Positions 14,301 to 25,665 of a stretch of 64,000 nucleotides of DNA are shown here, piece by piece. The stretch's first letter is position 1; each line of letters begins with the position of its first letter. The stretch is from Lates calcarifer (taxonomy: Eukaryota; Chordata; Actinopteri; Centropomidae), in NCBI RefSeq assembly GCF_001640805.2, contig NC_066848.1:5392575-5456574 (forward strand), read 5' to 3'. The position numbers were made by a program, and so were the translations under genes. Below the pieces are notes generated by a model. That model searched no databases, had not been told where the DNA came from, and saw nothing but the letters and a program-made list of their open reading frames with translations.

Positions 14301-16102
14301 TGACAACCCCACCAAAGGTTATTGGAAAAATTAAGACAATCCTGATAAAACTTAATTACTGTCTAGTGCTATAGTTCCTCTGATAGCTACCACTAGGACT
14401 CCCCAAAAACAAGACGTTTTCAAATCCTACACATAGGGGCTTTAACCCATAAAAGCACATCAAACACTTTGATTCCCCCAAGCATGTTCAACCAATAAAG
14501 AAGATAACGGGAATAAATTAGGAAATAAATTAGTGAAGGGAATAAATTTAGAAGCTCAATGCTGTTCATGTATGCTTGTTGCAGTTAATTGAAGGTATTA
14601 GGTTTCATCTCTTTTTCATCCTTTGGTCATGACTTCAAGGCTAACAGTACTACCAAGTCAGTGTTAGAGCAGTTTAGAGGCTTTTCCTCAGATTTTTCCC
14701 AATTATCTGTTAAATATTCATCACATGTTAAAGTGTAGATTGTGTAACCTATACTGGGTTGATATATATTAGTCTCCTACTGTATCCTTTTGTCCCAGTT
14801 TTAGGAATTGATAGTTTTGGGAACAGAAGCACTTATTTTCCACCAAAGTCAACTATTTAATTATATTTCTCTTTTAGAAGAAATAGCTACCCTTATATAA
14901 TCTTAACACTGTGGAGTTCAGTCATCAGTTGGTGGTGTCCACTGTGTTCCTGGGAGTTATTATGACAAGTGCTGTAGTTTTTCCTGTGAACCTATTTTCC
15001 CCTCAAACTGTTTGGTGTGCTTTTGCTTCAGTCAGTGATTTCCTGCAGTTCCCACAGTGACTTTGAATGGCCTCAAAGAAGGGGCTTCTCTTTACCGTAA
15101 AGGTTCAGAGAGTAATCACAAAGGCAATATGTTTTTCCAGTTGAGAAAAATAGGTAATACAAGGATGGATCAATGCTGTGCTGTTCTGTGCCCATTTGTT
15201 CAAAGTACGAACAAAGAAATTATTTGTGATGCACTGTGAGTGCCTGAGCTCTAAACAGACTCAGGATTAGGACCGGGATCTCTGGTGTGCAACCCAAGCT
15301 CAAGTTGTGTTTTGGCTATTAGGTTCATGCAGGCTTTGTAGCTCAGCTGTGTCCTGCAATGGCACATGGACAGTAGATTTTTATCTTTTCATTTTGGCCA
15401 AGGAACTCAGAGATTTAAGTAGCAGGCAGACACAGCTAAAACGGTTAAAGATGAAAATGTTGTAGTAGTAAAAGTGGTTGACAGATTTTCTTCCTCTTTG
15501 ATTCTGAGACACAGACAGCAAAACCTAACATGTATTAGTGGAAAGTGATGATAGATAAGCTGACAGTGATTTATCTTATTGATAGCTGGAAAGAAATTCT
15601 AATATAAAACAACTGTGTCATTGCCACATTTTGCCAATCACCAAATACAGAGTATTGTAGAACAGACAGAAGTTGAATGAAACTCCTACTAAATCAGATT
15701 AAAATAGCATCTAATTGTAATGGTGTATTGTATACCATAAGAGTTATTCTGCAGCAATTTACTGAACAAAAGTCAGGCAAAATTTGTTTGAAGCTGCCTT
15801 TACTCTAGCACCATGCTATAATGTGTGTGGAGGCGTACATCTTCTCAGTGCAATCAAACTAAAAACATGGCTACAAATCAAGTTTCTATTTAGCAGAAAG
15901 TACAGACTGTCTGTTTCTGAGCAGTATTTAATATGAACTATGAACCAAATTAAGTCTATTAACACTAGGTTGACTGCAGAGTAATATTTAAGCTACAATA
16001 GTTTCTTGTTTTCAAGGACATACTACTGTTTCAAGAAGAGACTGCTGTTAAGTGTACACTGAATTATATCAAGCTTATCTTATTTACAATATTAGTGTTA
16101 TC

Positions 16103-16206
16103 TACAGTAATTCACATTGAGGCATCTCCCTGATAAATGAATTTCACATTTAGCAAATAGATTTATCGGGGAAACACTTTATCTAGGAGATGCCTCATTA
16201 TACTGA
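16103..16206. mobile_element. Palindromic MITE-like element
   Basis: TGAGGCATCTCC at 16118-16129 is the exact reverse complement of GGAGATGCCTCA at 16186-16197. The pairing continues imperfectly outward (CAGTA versus TACTG) and inward (GATAAA versus TTTATC). The whole segment is about 104 bp. It could be a miniature inverted-repeat element or a chance foldback. No clear target duplication is visible. Confidence 0.5.
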
Positions 16207-17508
16207 CACTTAATGAAGTCATGGAAAGATGAATCATTTTCCTTGTGTCCTCTGTCAAGAATCAAACACTTACATCCTCACACAGCAGAAGATTATGGCA
16301 AATCTAGTATGCAGAGGCAGATTGTTGCTCTTATCAACATTGTAGGGAATCTATAAAATACACAACACGTGTATATACATACACATGTACACAGACAAAC
16401 AGCTATTCTATAAAATATTCTAAATCTGTCTGCCAATTTTCTTTAATCAGGCTTTCACCTGGCTCTTTGAGAATATTTGATTTACTTTCCCTCAGCCATC
16501 TGACCCACTGCGGTCACCTCAGCCTGCAATTGTCAACCCTTCAATCACTAGTCAACGCTATACTTCTAAGCCATCAATCAGGGAAAATTACATACCAATA
16601 ACAGAAACGACTGAATAAAACTTTTCTAATCTAACAGAACAGACTGAGAGGTAAAGTATGACTTCAGTAGCTGGCAAGATAGACTCAAATCGTGTGTCTC
16701 TGTTACCACAACTTTAACCTAAATCTACATTCCATCTAAAAAAATTAGAACATTAAGTTTCTTCTGGAAAACGTGAAGGATAAAAGTTCAGTCCAGTGAA
16801 GTGCTGGCTCAAATGTCTCAAAATGGTAACACAAGAACACAAGAAAATTTGCTTGTACCTTTATCTTAACCTTTGTCATCTACAACAGTTAAATGTGTGT
16901 ACAATGAGAGGCAAAATGTTCAGTGGTGTTCCTACCTAATTTGACATATTATGTTCCATATGTTTGCATGGGGCTGTAATAAGACCAATACTTTGTAGAG
17001 AATTTGGACAGTTGTATTTTTTCCTAGCTTTCCTTTTACAGTAGTAACTACATATCATATTTCCAAAATATTTACAATTATCATCATTTTTTTAAAGGAC
17101 CAATTCATGACTCCACTGTGTAATATAACAAATCTAGTTGGATGCTTGTTACATTTAAAGTGAAAACATATAATATGAAAATATAAACACCTATGTACAC
17201 TGAGCAGCCAATGTTATTTTACGCCTTTGGTCTTTATTAGGACCATCGATAAGTGATCTTGCTGACTGCCTGGGACATGTACCTTTAGTTTCATCAAATG
17301 CATATTTAAGAGTCTTTTAACCAGATTCTCATATTAAAACAGGTCAGATGGAAGCGTAAAAAAAAAACAAAAATCAGCTGGGAACCAGATAATGGAGCTA
17401 ACATTTGTGCATTTATCCGCTGTGCTAGAATTTCAAGTTTACACACACGTTGTGGAATCCAACATACATGCATGTGTGGTAGACTTTAACTGTGTCTGAA
17501 TGTGAGGT

Positions 17509-17558
17509 AAAAAAACAAACAAACAAACAAACAAAAAAAAAAAAAAAAAAAAAAAAAA
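17509..17558 (+). repeat. (CAAA)n followed by an A26 run
   Basis: Four to five CAAA units lead into an uninterrupted adenine run at 17533-17558. The shape suits a retroposed poly(A) tail on the plus strand, but I recognise no element body upstream. Confidence 0.85.
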
Positions 17559-18832
17559 GGTCAGTATGTGGGAGCGTAGCCGCTAGCAAGGTACCAGTGT
17601 CACAATTCAAGCACACCTTTCTTTTCACTTTCTTTCACTGGAAGAGAGCACAAAAGAATGTAAAGATTGAATGTAAACATGCAGTTGACAGAAAACATTT
17701 TCAGCAGAGGTCCCTCAGAAATCCAATTTCCATTCAGGTCAGAGTCATAAACTGCTGCCATTTTATTTTCCTGAGCCCAAATCAGACTCACAGCAGTGAC
17801 GGTCTCTATATGTGCCACACACAGGTTCACAGAGGGGGGGTTCCTTTTCCTTTTTCTCCTTCCTGTCTCAATTCTTTGTCACTACCCACATCCAAAACAA
17901 CATTTCTAAATAGATCCTGTGCAAATTTGGCATCTCAGTGCACATGAGTTGTACAGGGGACACTTCATAGTACATTAACCCAATTTCTGTGGATTAAATC
18001 CTGCCTCACTTCCACCCACGCCCCCCTTGCAACCCTACAGTCTCCTCTCACCCCCTCTTGCCCTGTCAAAAGTCATGCTCCATTTCATGGCTGTGGTGTT
18101 CAAGAGCATTTTCTGTCTGCTGCCTTGGCCAGGAAGATGTGAGTGAAGGAGGACATGAGTAATAACAAAAATCCCAATTTTCTCGTTGGAGACGGCTTTA
18201 AAACTCACAGCATGAGTGCAGTGTGGGTATATCATTAAGCGTATCTAGGTCTTGTGCAAACCCCCAGGCAGTATAAATGAAACCTCTCCTAATGGTCTAG
18301 AGAACCATTTACAGCCAACAAATACACTGTCTCTGTCAGCTAAAGGGAAATTTGAGTGTATCTATTGAGTCTATTCATTTTCTGCTGGTCATAACACTGT
18401 TTCTCTACAAATGGACCTATACAGTAAAACGATTCTTTCAAAGGATAATCATGGGTTGTGGCTATGCTTAGATGTGTTTTCAAGATGTTTCTTTTTCCAC
18501 AGACAAACTTAAATTGGGTCTGTGTGGCTAAGAAGTGCTTAATGGGACCCTTCAATTTTACTTTTTCATTGCACATCTATTTTCCCAAAAGGGTCAAGCA
18601 CATTGTGCAACCTTACTTAAAAGCGCATAACAGATATTTTTAAACTGCTCCAGCACACTTAATGAGATTTTAATATTTTCCTCCTGTTACTTGTGTCTGT
18701 CCAGCAAAACATTCCCACCACTTAAAGGAATAATCCAGACTCACTGACATAAGGTTATAGTGGTAGTGATATTTATTTATGTATGTCAGCTCAAACTACT
18801 AATTCTGTTTAAAAGATGTATCAGTCAGTTGG

Positions 18833-18849
18833 TGGAGAGAGAGAGAGAG
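18833..18849 (+). repeat. (GA)n microsatellite
   Basis: About eight GA dinucleotides. Confidence 0.9.
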
Positions 18850-19559
18850 GTGAAATGTAAAGGGTTAACAAAGTTTTCTAGCATCTACAACAGAACAGAG
18901 TAGCCTGAATGTATTTCTGCTTCTTGAGTCTCCTCTTAGACCACCTCTGAATCATGAAACTGTCCAACAAACAAAGAGTGCAACGATAGAGAGGTCTGAG
19001 AGGAGAATCAAGCAGCACGATCACACACAAGCACACTCTGTGATGTATGTTCTTCGGAGTCAGCCAGGAATTCCAAGAAAAAAAAAACCTGCAGAGAGTC
19101 ATATTTGTTGCAGCATATACTTTTTTAAATCTCTGTGGGCTTGACACCACCTCTCACTGTTCCGTCAGTCCCAGCTCCTCAGCTCCCTGGGAGGCTGCTT
19201 GACTTGCAGCAGAAGCTTATTCTCGACTCTTTTGAAAAATCTCCTCAGCCATGTATTCGTACAAGAATGGCTGAAGTATTGGACTCCAAAAGAATGTGGT
19301 TGAAAATATTATGACGTGTTCCAGAGCAATTCTACAATCTGACATTGTATCCTGATATGAGGAGCCGAACTGTTGTCATGCCTAAATAATAAAATCAGAG
19401 GTCTGCCAGTTGTGTCCAGAATGGCCTTCATAACTGTACAAAAAGAAATTATATGAATGCTTTCTTTTATATGAACAATGGATCAAGTGGCAATTTGCAA
19501 TTTGAAAGAAACAGTGAATTATTACCCAACTCTGCAGTCCTACTGTGCCTTTTAGCATC

Positions 19560-19710
19560 TTTCAGCTCTTTGTTTAAACTCCAGACAAAGTTAGGGACTA
19601 GCTTTTAAACAATGTGTAGCATTTAGCAGCTCAAGGGCCAGATATTGCTCACAGGTTTAGATGGAGAGCAGAAGAAAGCAGAGCAAGAAGAAAAAGGTTG
19701 GACTCCCCCC
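19560..19710 (+). repeat. Probable copy of a teleost dispersed repeat
   Basis: The segment GTAGCATTTAGCAGCTCAAG, then GGCCAGATATTGCTCACAGG, resembles a fish repeat containing ATTTAGCAGCTAAAGAGCCAGATATTTCC. The match comes from memory, and the boundaries are approximate. Confidence 0.45.
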
Positions 19711-22700
19711 AATTTGCCAGGTTGCCAAAAACTTGACACAAATCAGCTAGCTGTCTGGGTATTTTGCTCCTACGTAGGAGGTATGGATGGTCTTTTACAT
19801 GTCCGTACCCAGGCTATCCAAATGTTTTAGCAGCCTAGCTGCAATCCAACTATCTACACTGATCTCTTCAATACGACTTTTGTGCCGTAAAATTATGTCA
19901 CAAAAAATGAGGCGTTTTTCTGCAAAATTACTCAGGTATATAAAAGCCCTAATTTAAATGCTGGAGGTATTTTATCAATTAGGAAGCTAGTGTAGAAATG
20001 GGTTATTTCACTTTAAGATGCATTACCTTCTTTAGTAAACACACAACATGAACATAACCAGTGTCTAATTTAATGCATGGAAACATAGTCAACACTTTAC
20101 AGCCACATTTACATGTTTGAGGATAAACTTACAAATCCAATTTCTGATATCATATAATATAGTTGATTCACACCATGATGCATCAATATTCAAATAATTT
20201 ATTTTCATTCATTTTTTCCTCTGAATCTCAACCTGATTTTTAGGCAGTCCTTTATTACAGTTCATCATAAATGAATACTGTTTGAACAGGGAAATAAGGA
20301 CATGGAAAGTTAAGTAATCATATTATATGTGGAGTGCTGCCTATGGCAAAAACACTGCATTTTGCTACGGTGATAAGCATCAACTGTGATGCAGCCCCTT
20401 TTCTTCATTTCAGAAGGAAGAATGTTTGAATCTTTTTTTGATAAGATTCTGTAGAGGCACACCTAATGATGACTGCCTGATAAAGCAGCATGTTTACAAA
20501 ATAAAGTCGTTGGTTAAATGTATTATAACAAACTCCTCAGAGGCAAAGTACTTAGTGGGGGATACTGTGTTTGATGTGAAGGTGTCTTACAACAGATTTA
20601 CATATATTTTTTTTACATATATATTTTTTCCTTATGTGAGATTAAAAGACACATTATTTTCAAAACTGAATTTCGCTTTTGGGATTCATTTTCATGTTAT
20701 CTGATCAACTGATTGCTTCCCATTGAAACGTTAGGAAACCTGTGGAAGAATTTACATCTGGGTAAATTGGAAATCAGCATAGACTATTATGACTGTAATT
20801 GGTTGATTATATTGCTCATTATAAGTGATGAACACTAAGTGGTAATATTAATTTGATTCATGAATGCCACCTCAGTATAAACAACACCAAGAGCCGGCCA
20901 GTGTTTCTCTCAGAGTAAAAAAAAAACAAACTATTTTATCATTGTGTTAATGAAAAATCACCCTGAGCTTTTGTGTTTGACACGAACAACTTAAGATCCC
21001 AACTTAACTTTTATATATAGCTAATTTTTCGCCTGTAGTAATGATATGCATCCTACAGCTTTTCAGCTTGACAACAAACTTGTATAATTAGGATGTTTCC
21101 ATGTTCACATGCAGGGGGTGGAAAATGACATGAACACCTGTACAACATACTGCAGCCCCATACAACAACCCTGCAATAAACACCACCTTTCTAAAGCCTA
21201 GGGCTTCATTTGTCAGCTCTTCTGAGACACTGTCAACACAAATTGAAGATTATAAGCTTCACAAAGCCTGCATTTATTGCAGGGCTATTGTATTGGATCA
21301 CATAGTACAATTCAGGTGTTCATATTACTGTACCCTATGCATATCAAGAGTTTTGTTGCAATTACTGCAGCAAAAAAAATGACTGAATTTCAGGAGATGT
21401 TTCTGTCAATGCATAAGGAAACTGCAGGTGTTTTGTGATACTTTGCACTGGATTAAAGTAATGCTCAAAAATTGCAGCTCATCAAAAAAAGACCTGTAAT
21501 TATGACCTGTAAAAGTCACAATCACCAACAAATGTAATTAGTTCCAGTAAGAGTCCACAAATGATCGTCAGAGCTTTTAGATGCAAATTACTCACAGGAC
21601 ATAGCTGTCAAGGGCATTTACTGTTCCACTGTACTAAATAGCCATTTATATTTTTTTCCAACAACTTTAAGATTTTATTTATTTTTATGATGACTATGGC
21701 CCCTTCCTCTTTCCTTTTATAATCCAGGACATCTTCATCATGAATTCATTTACCAAAATACATTAATTTGTTGTGAATTGTGTTGTCCTAACTTTCAAAA
21801 GGAACATCTCACACCATGTACTAGAAAGTATGAGAGGGACAGCTTTATTTCGTGTACCACTGCATTACTTCGTCACAGTCTGGTTGGTTTCTGCTTTCCT
21901 CCCACTCTAAGGCAACAATTCATCTGCAATACTGAGAGGCTTATCCTCTCTGCCAGTTGTCTTCCCATGAGAACTCTGGCGATGTCAAAGAGGAGCAAGA
22001 AGGCAAAGGGCAAAGAAGTTTGCAATTGATCTTATCCATGCAAAGAAAGCCCGTGTGAGAGGAAGCTACACTCTAAGAGGACAAGTGCATCTTCAATACC
22101 TAACCTCAGAGGCTGTGAATTTCTTTAGTATGAGATGTTTAGTACCTTCTTATCCCTGAACACTCTGGATTTACTTATACCAAAAGTAATGTAGACCAAC
22201 CGCAATAAACTAGACTGAAAAATTTAGAGATGAGTAAAAACATATTCTTCATTCATCCGTCCAATAGATGAAATGTCATTTTTCTGTATGCTCCTGTGGT
22301 CTTTTAAGAGAGAACAGGATATAATGCAATGTGAGAACCAATGGGGTCAGTTAGAAGGAGAAAGGCAGCTTGATTTATGTGATCTGAATGACTGGAATTT
22401 GTATTTATACCCACAGTGGGATCACACAATGGGATTTTTCAAAGAATTTGTCATTGCTCATGAGGAAAAGAGTCAAAGTCAAAGACAACTTTTCTTTCAT
22501 GACATTATTTTGAAAGAACAGAAAAATTGGATATCTTTAATCGTACCCTGTGGAGGTTTTGACCACAAGTAGCACTATGGGTCCCTGTACTTTTTTTACA
22601 CATTGGCAATGGTTGCACACTATTCCATTGGTCAACAAGTGGCACTATAATGCATAATGCATCACAAAATTTTTTGGGAATGCTTTATGAGCAAATGTAT

Positions 22701-24081
22701 TCAGTGTGCTTGTTAGACCTCAAGGACACATTGCGTTTTAGTGAGTAACACTGAATTGTAGCATAACTTTTGTCGGTTTACAAGAAAACTCTAGGGCAAA
22801 TTTAAGTCTCACTAACTAACATTTATTACATGGAGAAATGAGCACTTGGGTACAATTACAGAATGACATATTTATACATAATTATGTTTCACATTGTGTA
22901 TATATTAAGTCCCCACAGGAATATTTCAGTTATGTTTTCTATTAGTAATGCCAAAGGACTGTTCGTTGTAAAAAAATAAAAAATATTCAAAGACATTGTT
23001 AAAACCTTGTCAGACATAAAGATGTATATTATACTGGTGGTACAGGAGTAAAATGGGTTAATTCTAAGTGTTAAATTAAGTGATCCAACTCTATGATTAC
23101 CTTGGCAGGGGTCAAAGAAATTCTTTGAACTTCACCAAGTGTCTGTGTGAGTCAGTTTTTTAAAGATATTTTCAGCCATGAAACCTTTCAAACGTGTGCG
23201 GATACCTGATTGTTCTTTAAAGTCACTGTCAACAGAACATTTTCCTTTGAATCCATATATATCCAGCAACAGCCCCTTTTGTTTTTACACGATAACATGA
23301 CGGTAACAAAAAGAATTTATCTCTGTATTTCTTGTGAAATGATGAAAGTAGACCACCAGAATGCATCCAAAGATGAATGCTAATGGACTGAATTTCTGCA
23401 GTGAAGGACAGAATCAAGTGAAGCATTTACCAAGAAAAATCTATCAGAATAATTCATCTGAAAAAAAAAGAAAAAATGTGTTGCTGCTGATACGAATGAA
23501 ATAAAATCATCCTTCCTCCCCAAGGATCAACATTACAGGTTTACAAGATAAAAACCTATCCCGTAGTTTTTATCTGATATGTCCCATCTATCCTCATAAA
23601 ATGCGCTATGTGAGGTGCTACTGTAAGAAAAATTAAATAAAACATTTAGGAGCTCATTATTTTAAATATCAATACAATTCACCAAAACTGTAGTCTACAT
23701 ACATATACAAAAAAAGAGAATAGTCAAGACAGTAATTACCTATATTAATTCAGTACAGAGTAACATGTTGACCACCAAAAAGTACAATAACCTGCAATTA
23801 AAGGGCTCAAATATTACTGTACTGTAATTTATCAAGCATCAAAAAAATCAAACTGCATGTTATTTATATAAGCTCACATGCACAACATGTCTTTTACACA
23901 TTATTAGTGAAAGAATCACAATTAATAAGGCAGTAAATGGCTGACGTGTTTTAACATCATAGATCAGTGGGTGAATTTGATTACTGGTAATTTATGCGCT
24001 GTCAAAGAGCAAAACAATGACTCACTTATAATCTGCTATATCTACAAGCAAATAATAATAAGCTGCTGTATCACTTGCCGT

Positions 24082-24118
24082 TACAGTTTGATAAAACTGT
24101 ACAGTTGATAAACTGTAA
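24082..24118. repeat. Imperfect tandem duplication that also folds as a hairpin
   Basis: ACAGTTTGATAAAACTGT is followed directly by ACAGTTGATAAACTGT. With the preceding T at 24081, TTACAGTTT (24081-24089) and AAACTGTAA (24110-24118) form 9-bp inverted arms. Confidence 0.6.
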
Positions 24119-24597
24119 TTCAGCTTTTAGCCTGTTTATGAAACCTGTTTCAAAAATCTGGTTTGTAAGGGATTACAAAAAAACCTCCTCAGGAATCCTG
24201 GAAGTGATATATTTAAATGACTGGTGCAGCACCAGGAGAGTAAAAGGGTAAACATGAGCTGCGATAGCCAACATGGCAGACAGGAGTAACACCTACAGAA
24301 ACCATCGTCGGGAGAAACTCTATGTACGGCACAGTATACACCCACGCTGTCTGACTGACAAGTAGCCTGACAGGTTTTGACAGGCATCGTACAAAAATGC
24401 CACAACAATAACATCTAAACCGAGCACGTCACCAAAGTAAATAAAAACATCATTGATAAAGAATTAAAAGATGTTACCAAAAGAGGTGTCTACATCTCAG
24501 AAGTTTAGTAGAAATAAGCAAGTCTAAATCCACACTAGATACAAATTTTTGACAGCAGGCCTATGTACTGTCAAAAATGAAATAAACAAGCCTAAAT

Positions 24598-24696
24598 CCT
24601 CACAGCAAGAAGGTTCTGGGTTCGATCCCTGGTTCGAGCCTGGGGCTTTTCTGTGTGGAGTTTGCATGTTCTCCCTGTGCCTGCGTGGGTTCTCTC
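24598..24696 (+). repeat. tRNA-derived SINE-like fragment of a common teleost repeat
   Basis: It contains CACAGCAAGAAGGTTCTGGG, a pol III B-box-like GGTTCGATCC (24619-24628), then GTGTGGAGTTTGCATGTTCT and CTGCGTGGGTTCTCTC. This combination is the known head of a very abundant fish repeat. The copy is cut off after TTCTCTC and runs into unrelated AT-rich sequence, so it is truncated. Confidence 0.7.
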
Positions 24697-25082
24697 AAAA
24701 AATCAACATACTTAACCAATGTTTCTGTAAGGCTGCACTTTCAGAGAGCGCAGCTTTAATGTTGTATTCTCAGTGTGTCGTTTAAACCATAATTACGAGC
24801 AGTCAGATAGGGAAACCGTCATGTCAGCCTCCAACTTGTGATTCCTAGTCACAGATATTCAGGATTTATGACACCAATATCTCCCACCTGGTGAGAAGAA
24901 CTACAGACATGGCCACAAACTGTTGGTGGAATACCTGCAAATGTTCCACCGCTGGCAGTCAAACCCAATATAAACACTCACAATCAATTCTGCTAATATC
25001 ATATGAACTACACTCTTTGTATCTGGTTTCCCTTGGTCACAAACTAATACAAGTATATAAACACAGCTAATAGCTAATTTAG

Positions 25083-25118
25083 ACTGTTTATCTGGTGTGG
25101 ACTGTTTATCTGGTGTGG
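25083..25118 (+). repeat. Perfect 18-bp tandem duplication
   Basis: ACTGTTTATCTGGTGTGG occurs twice in succession (25083-25100 and 25101-25118). Confidence 0.9.
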
Positions 25119-25300
25119 CATGATATTAGCATTAGGGATAACCACCCCAGAACAATGCGTGAACACTCCTCAGAATAAAGTGCATTTTCCTGTTCTTGTC
25201 ACTCTACTGACATTGCTTGAATGCAACTTACAAGCACATTTCCTAATGACAATCTTAACATGTTTACCTTAACATGTGCTTCTTACAGTAAATCTGCTCC

Positions 25301-25470
25301 CCCAGTCCGCATGCCGAAGTATCCTTGGGCAAGATAATGAAACCCTAAATCGCCCCCAATGCATGTGTGCATGTGTGTGTGAATGGGTGAATGTGTCATA
25401 TAGTGTGAAGCGCTTTGAGTGGTTGATATGACTAGAAAAGTGTCATATATAAGTACAGTCCATTTACCAT
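25301..25470 (+). repeat. Teleost SINE-like repeat ending in CAGTCCATTTACCAT
   Basis: It contains CCGAAGTATCCTTGGGCAAG, GTGTGTGAATGGGTGAATGT, GAAGCGCTTTGAGTGG, then TATATAAGTACAGTCC and CATTTACCAT. This is a recognisable, diverged copy of an abundant fish repeat. It abuts dispersed repeat copy B directly, so one may have inserted next to the other. Confidence 0.7.
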
Positions 25471-25476
25471 GTGAAA

Positions 25477-25665
25477 TAGCTAACACACTAAGCATTAGTG
25501 TGGCATAATAGCATGCTAACATTTGCACATTTACAAGTACAGCTGACACCCATGAGAATGTAATCATCTAGTTTTGTAGCTATTTAGTCATAATCAGCAA
25601 ATTAAAATTTTGACCTGATGATGGAACTTATTACTATTCATCTTGAGGGTACAGGATCATTAAAA
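25477..25665 (+). repeat. Teleost dispersed repeat family, copy B (5' part)
   Basis: It begins with GCTAACACACTAAGC and includes AGCATGCTAACATTTGCACA, AGTTTTGTAGCTATTTAGTC, AAATTTTGACCTGATGATGG and ATTCATCTTGAGGG. These are diverged forms of the upstream portion of the family seen at 3.4 and 51.5 kb. The GAGATATTTCA portion is missing here. Confidence 0.6.

Larger units (their letters stand above)
14301..24597. other. Intergenic, no gene recognised
   Basis: Apart from the listed MITE-like element, simple repeats and the repeat near 19.6 kb, only random short frames are present. Around 17180-17230 a TACACTGAGCAGCC phrase resembles a fish DNA-transposon end, but the rest does not follow the family. 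Confidence 0.6.

Noticed and set aside
16720..17230. Possible Tc1/mariner or other DNA-transposon ends (AAAAAAATTAGAACATT, TACACTGAGCAGCC)
   Set aside because: Only short phrases resemble family ends from memory. No inverted terminal pair or transposase remnant was found.
17492..17947. 151-residue plus-strand frame with a poly-lysine run
   Set aside because: The lysines come from the CAAA/A26 tract and the remainder resembles no protein.
24598..24640. Possible tRNA gene from the GGTTCGATCC B box
   Set aside because: No acceptor stem or A box precedes it, and the downstream sequence is a known fish SINE-like repeat.
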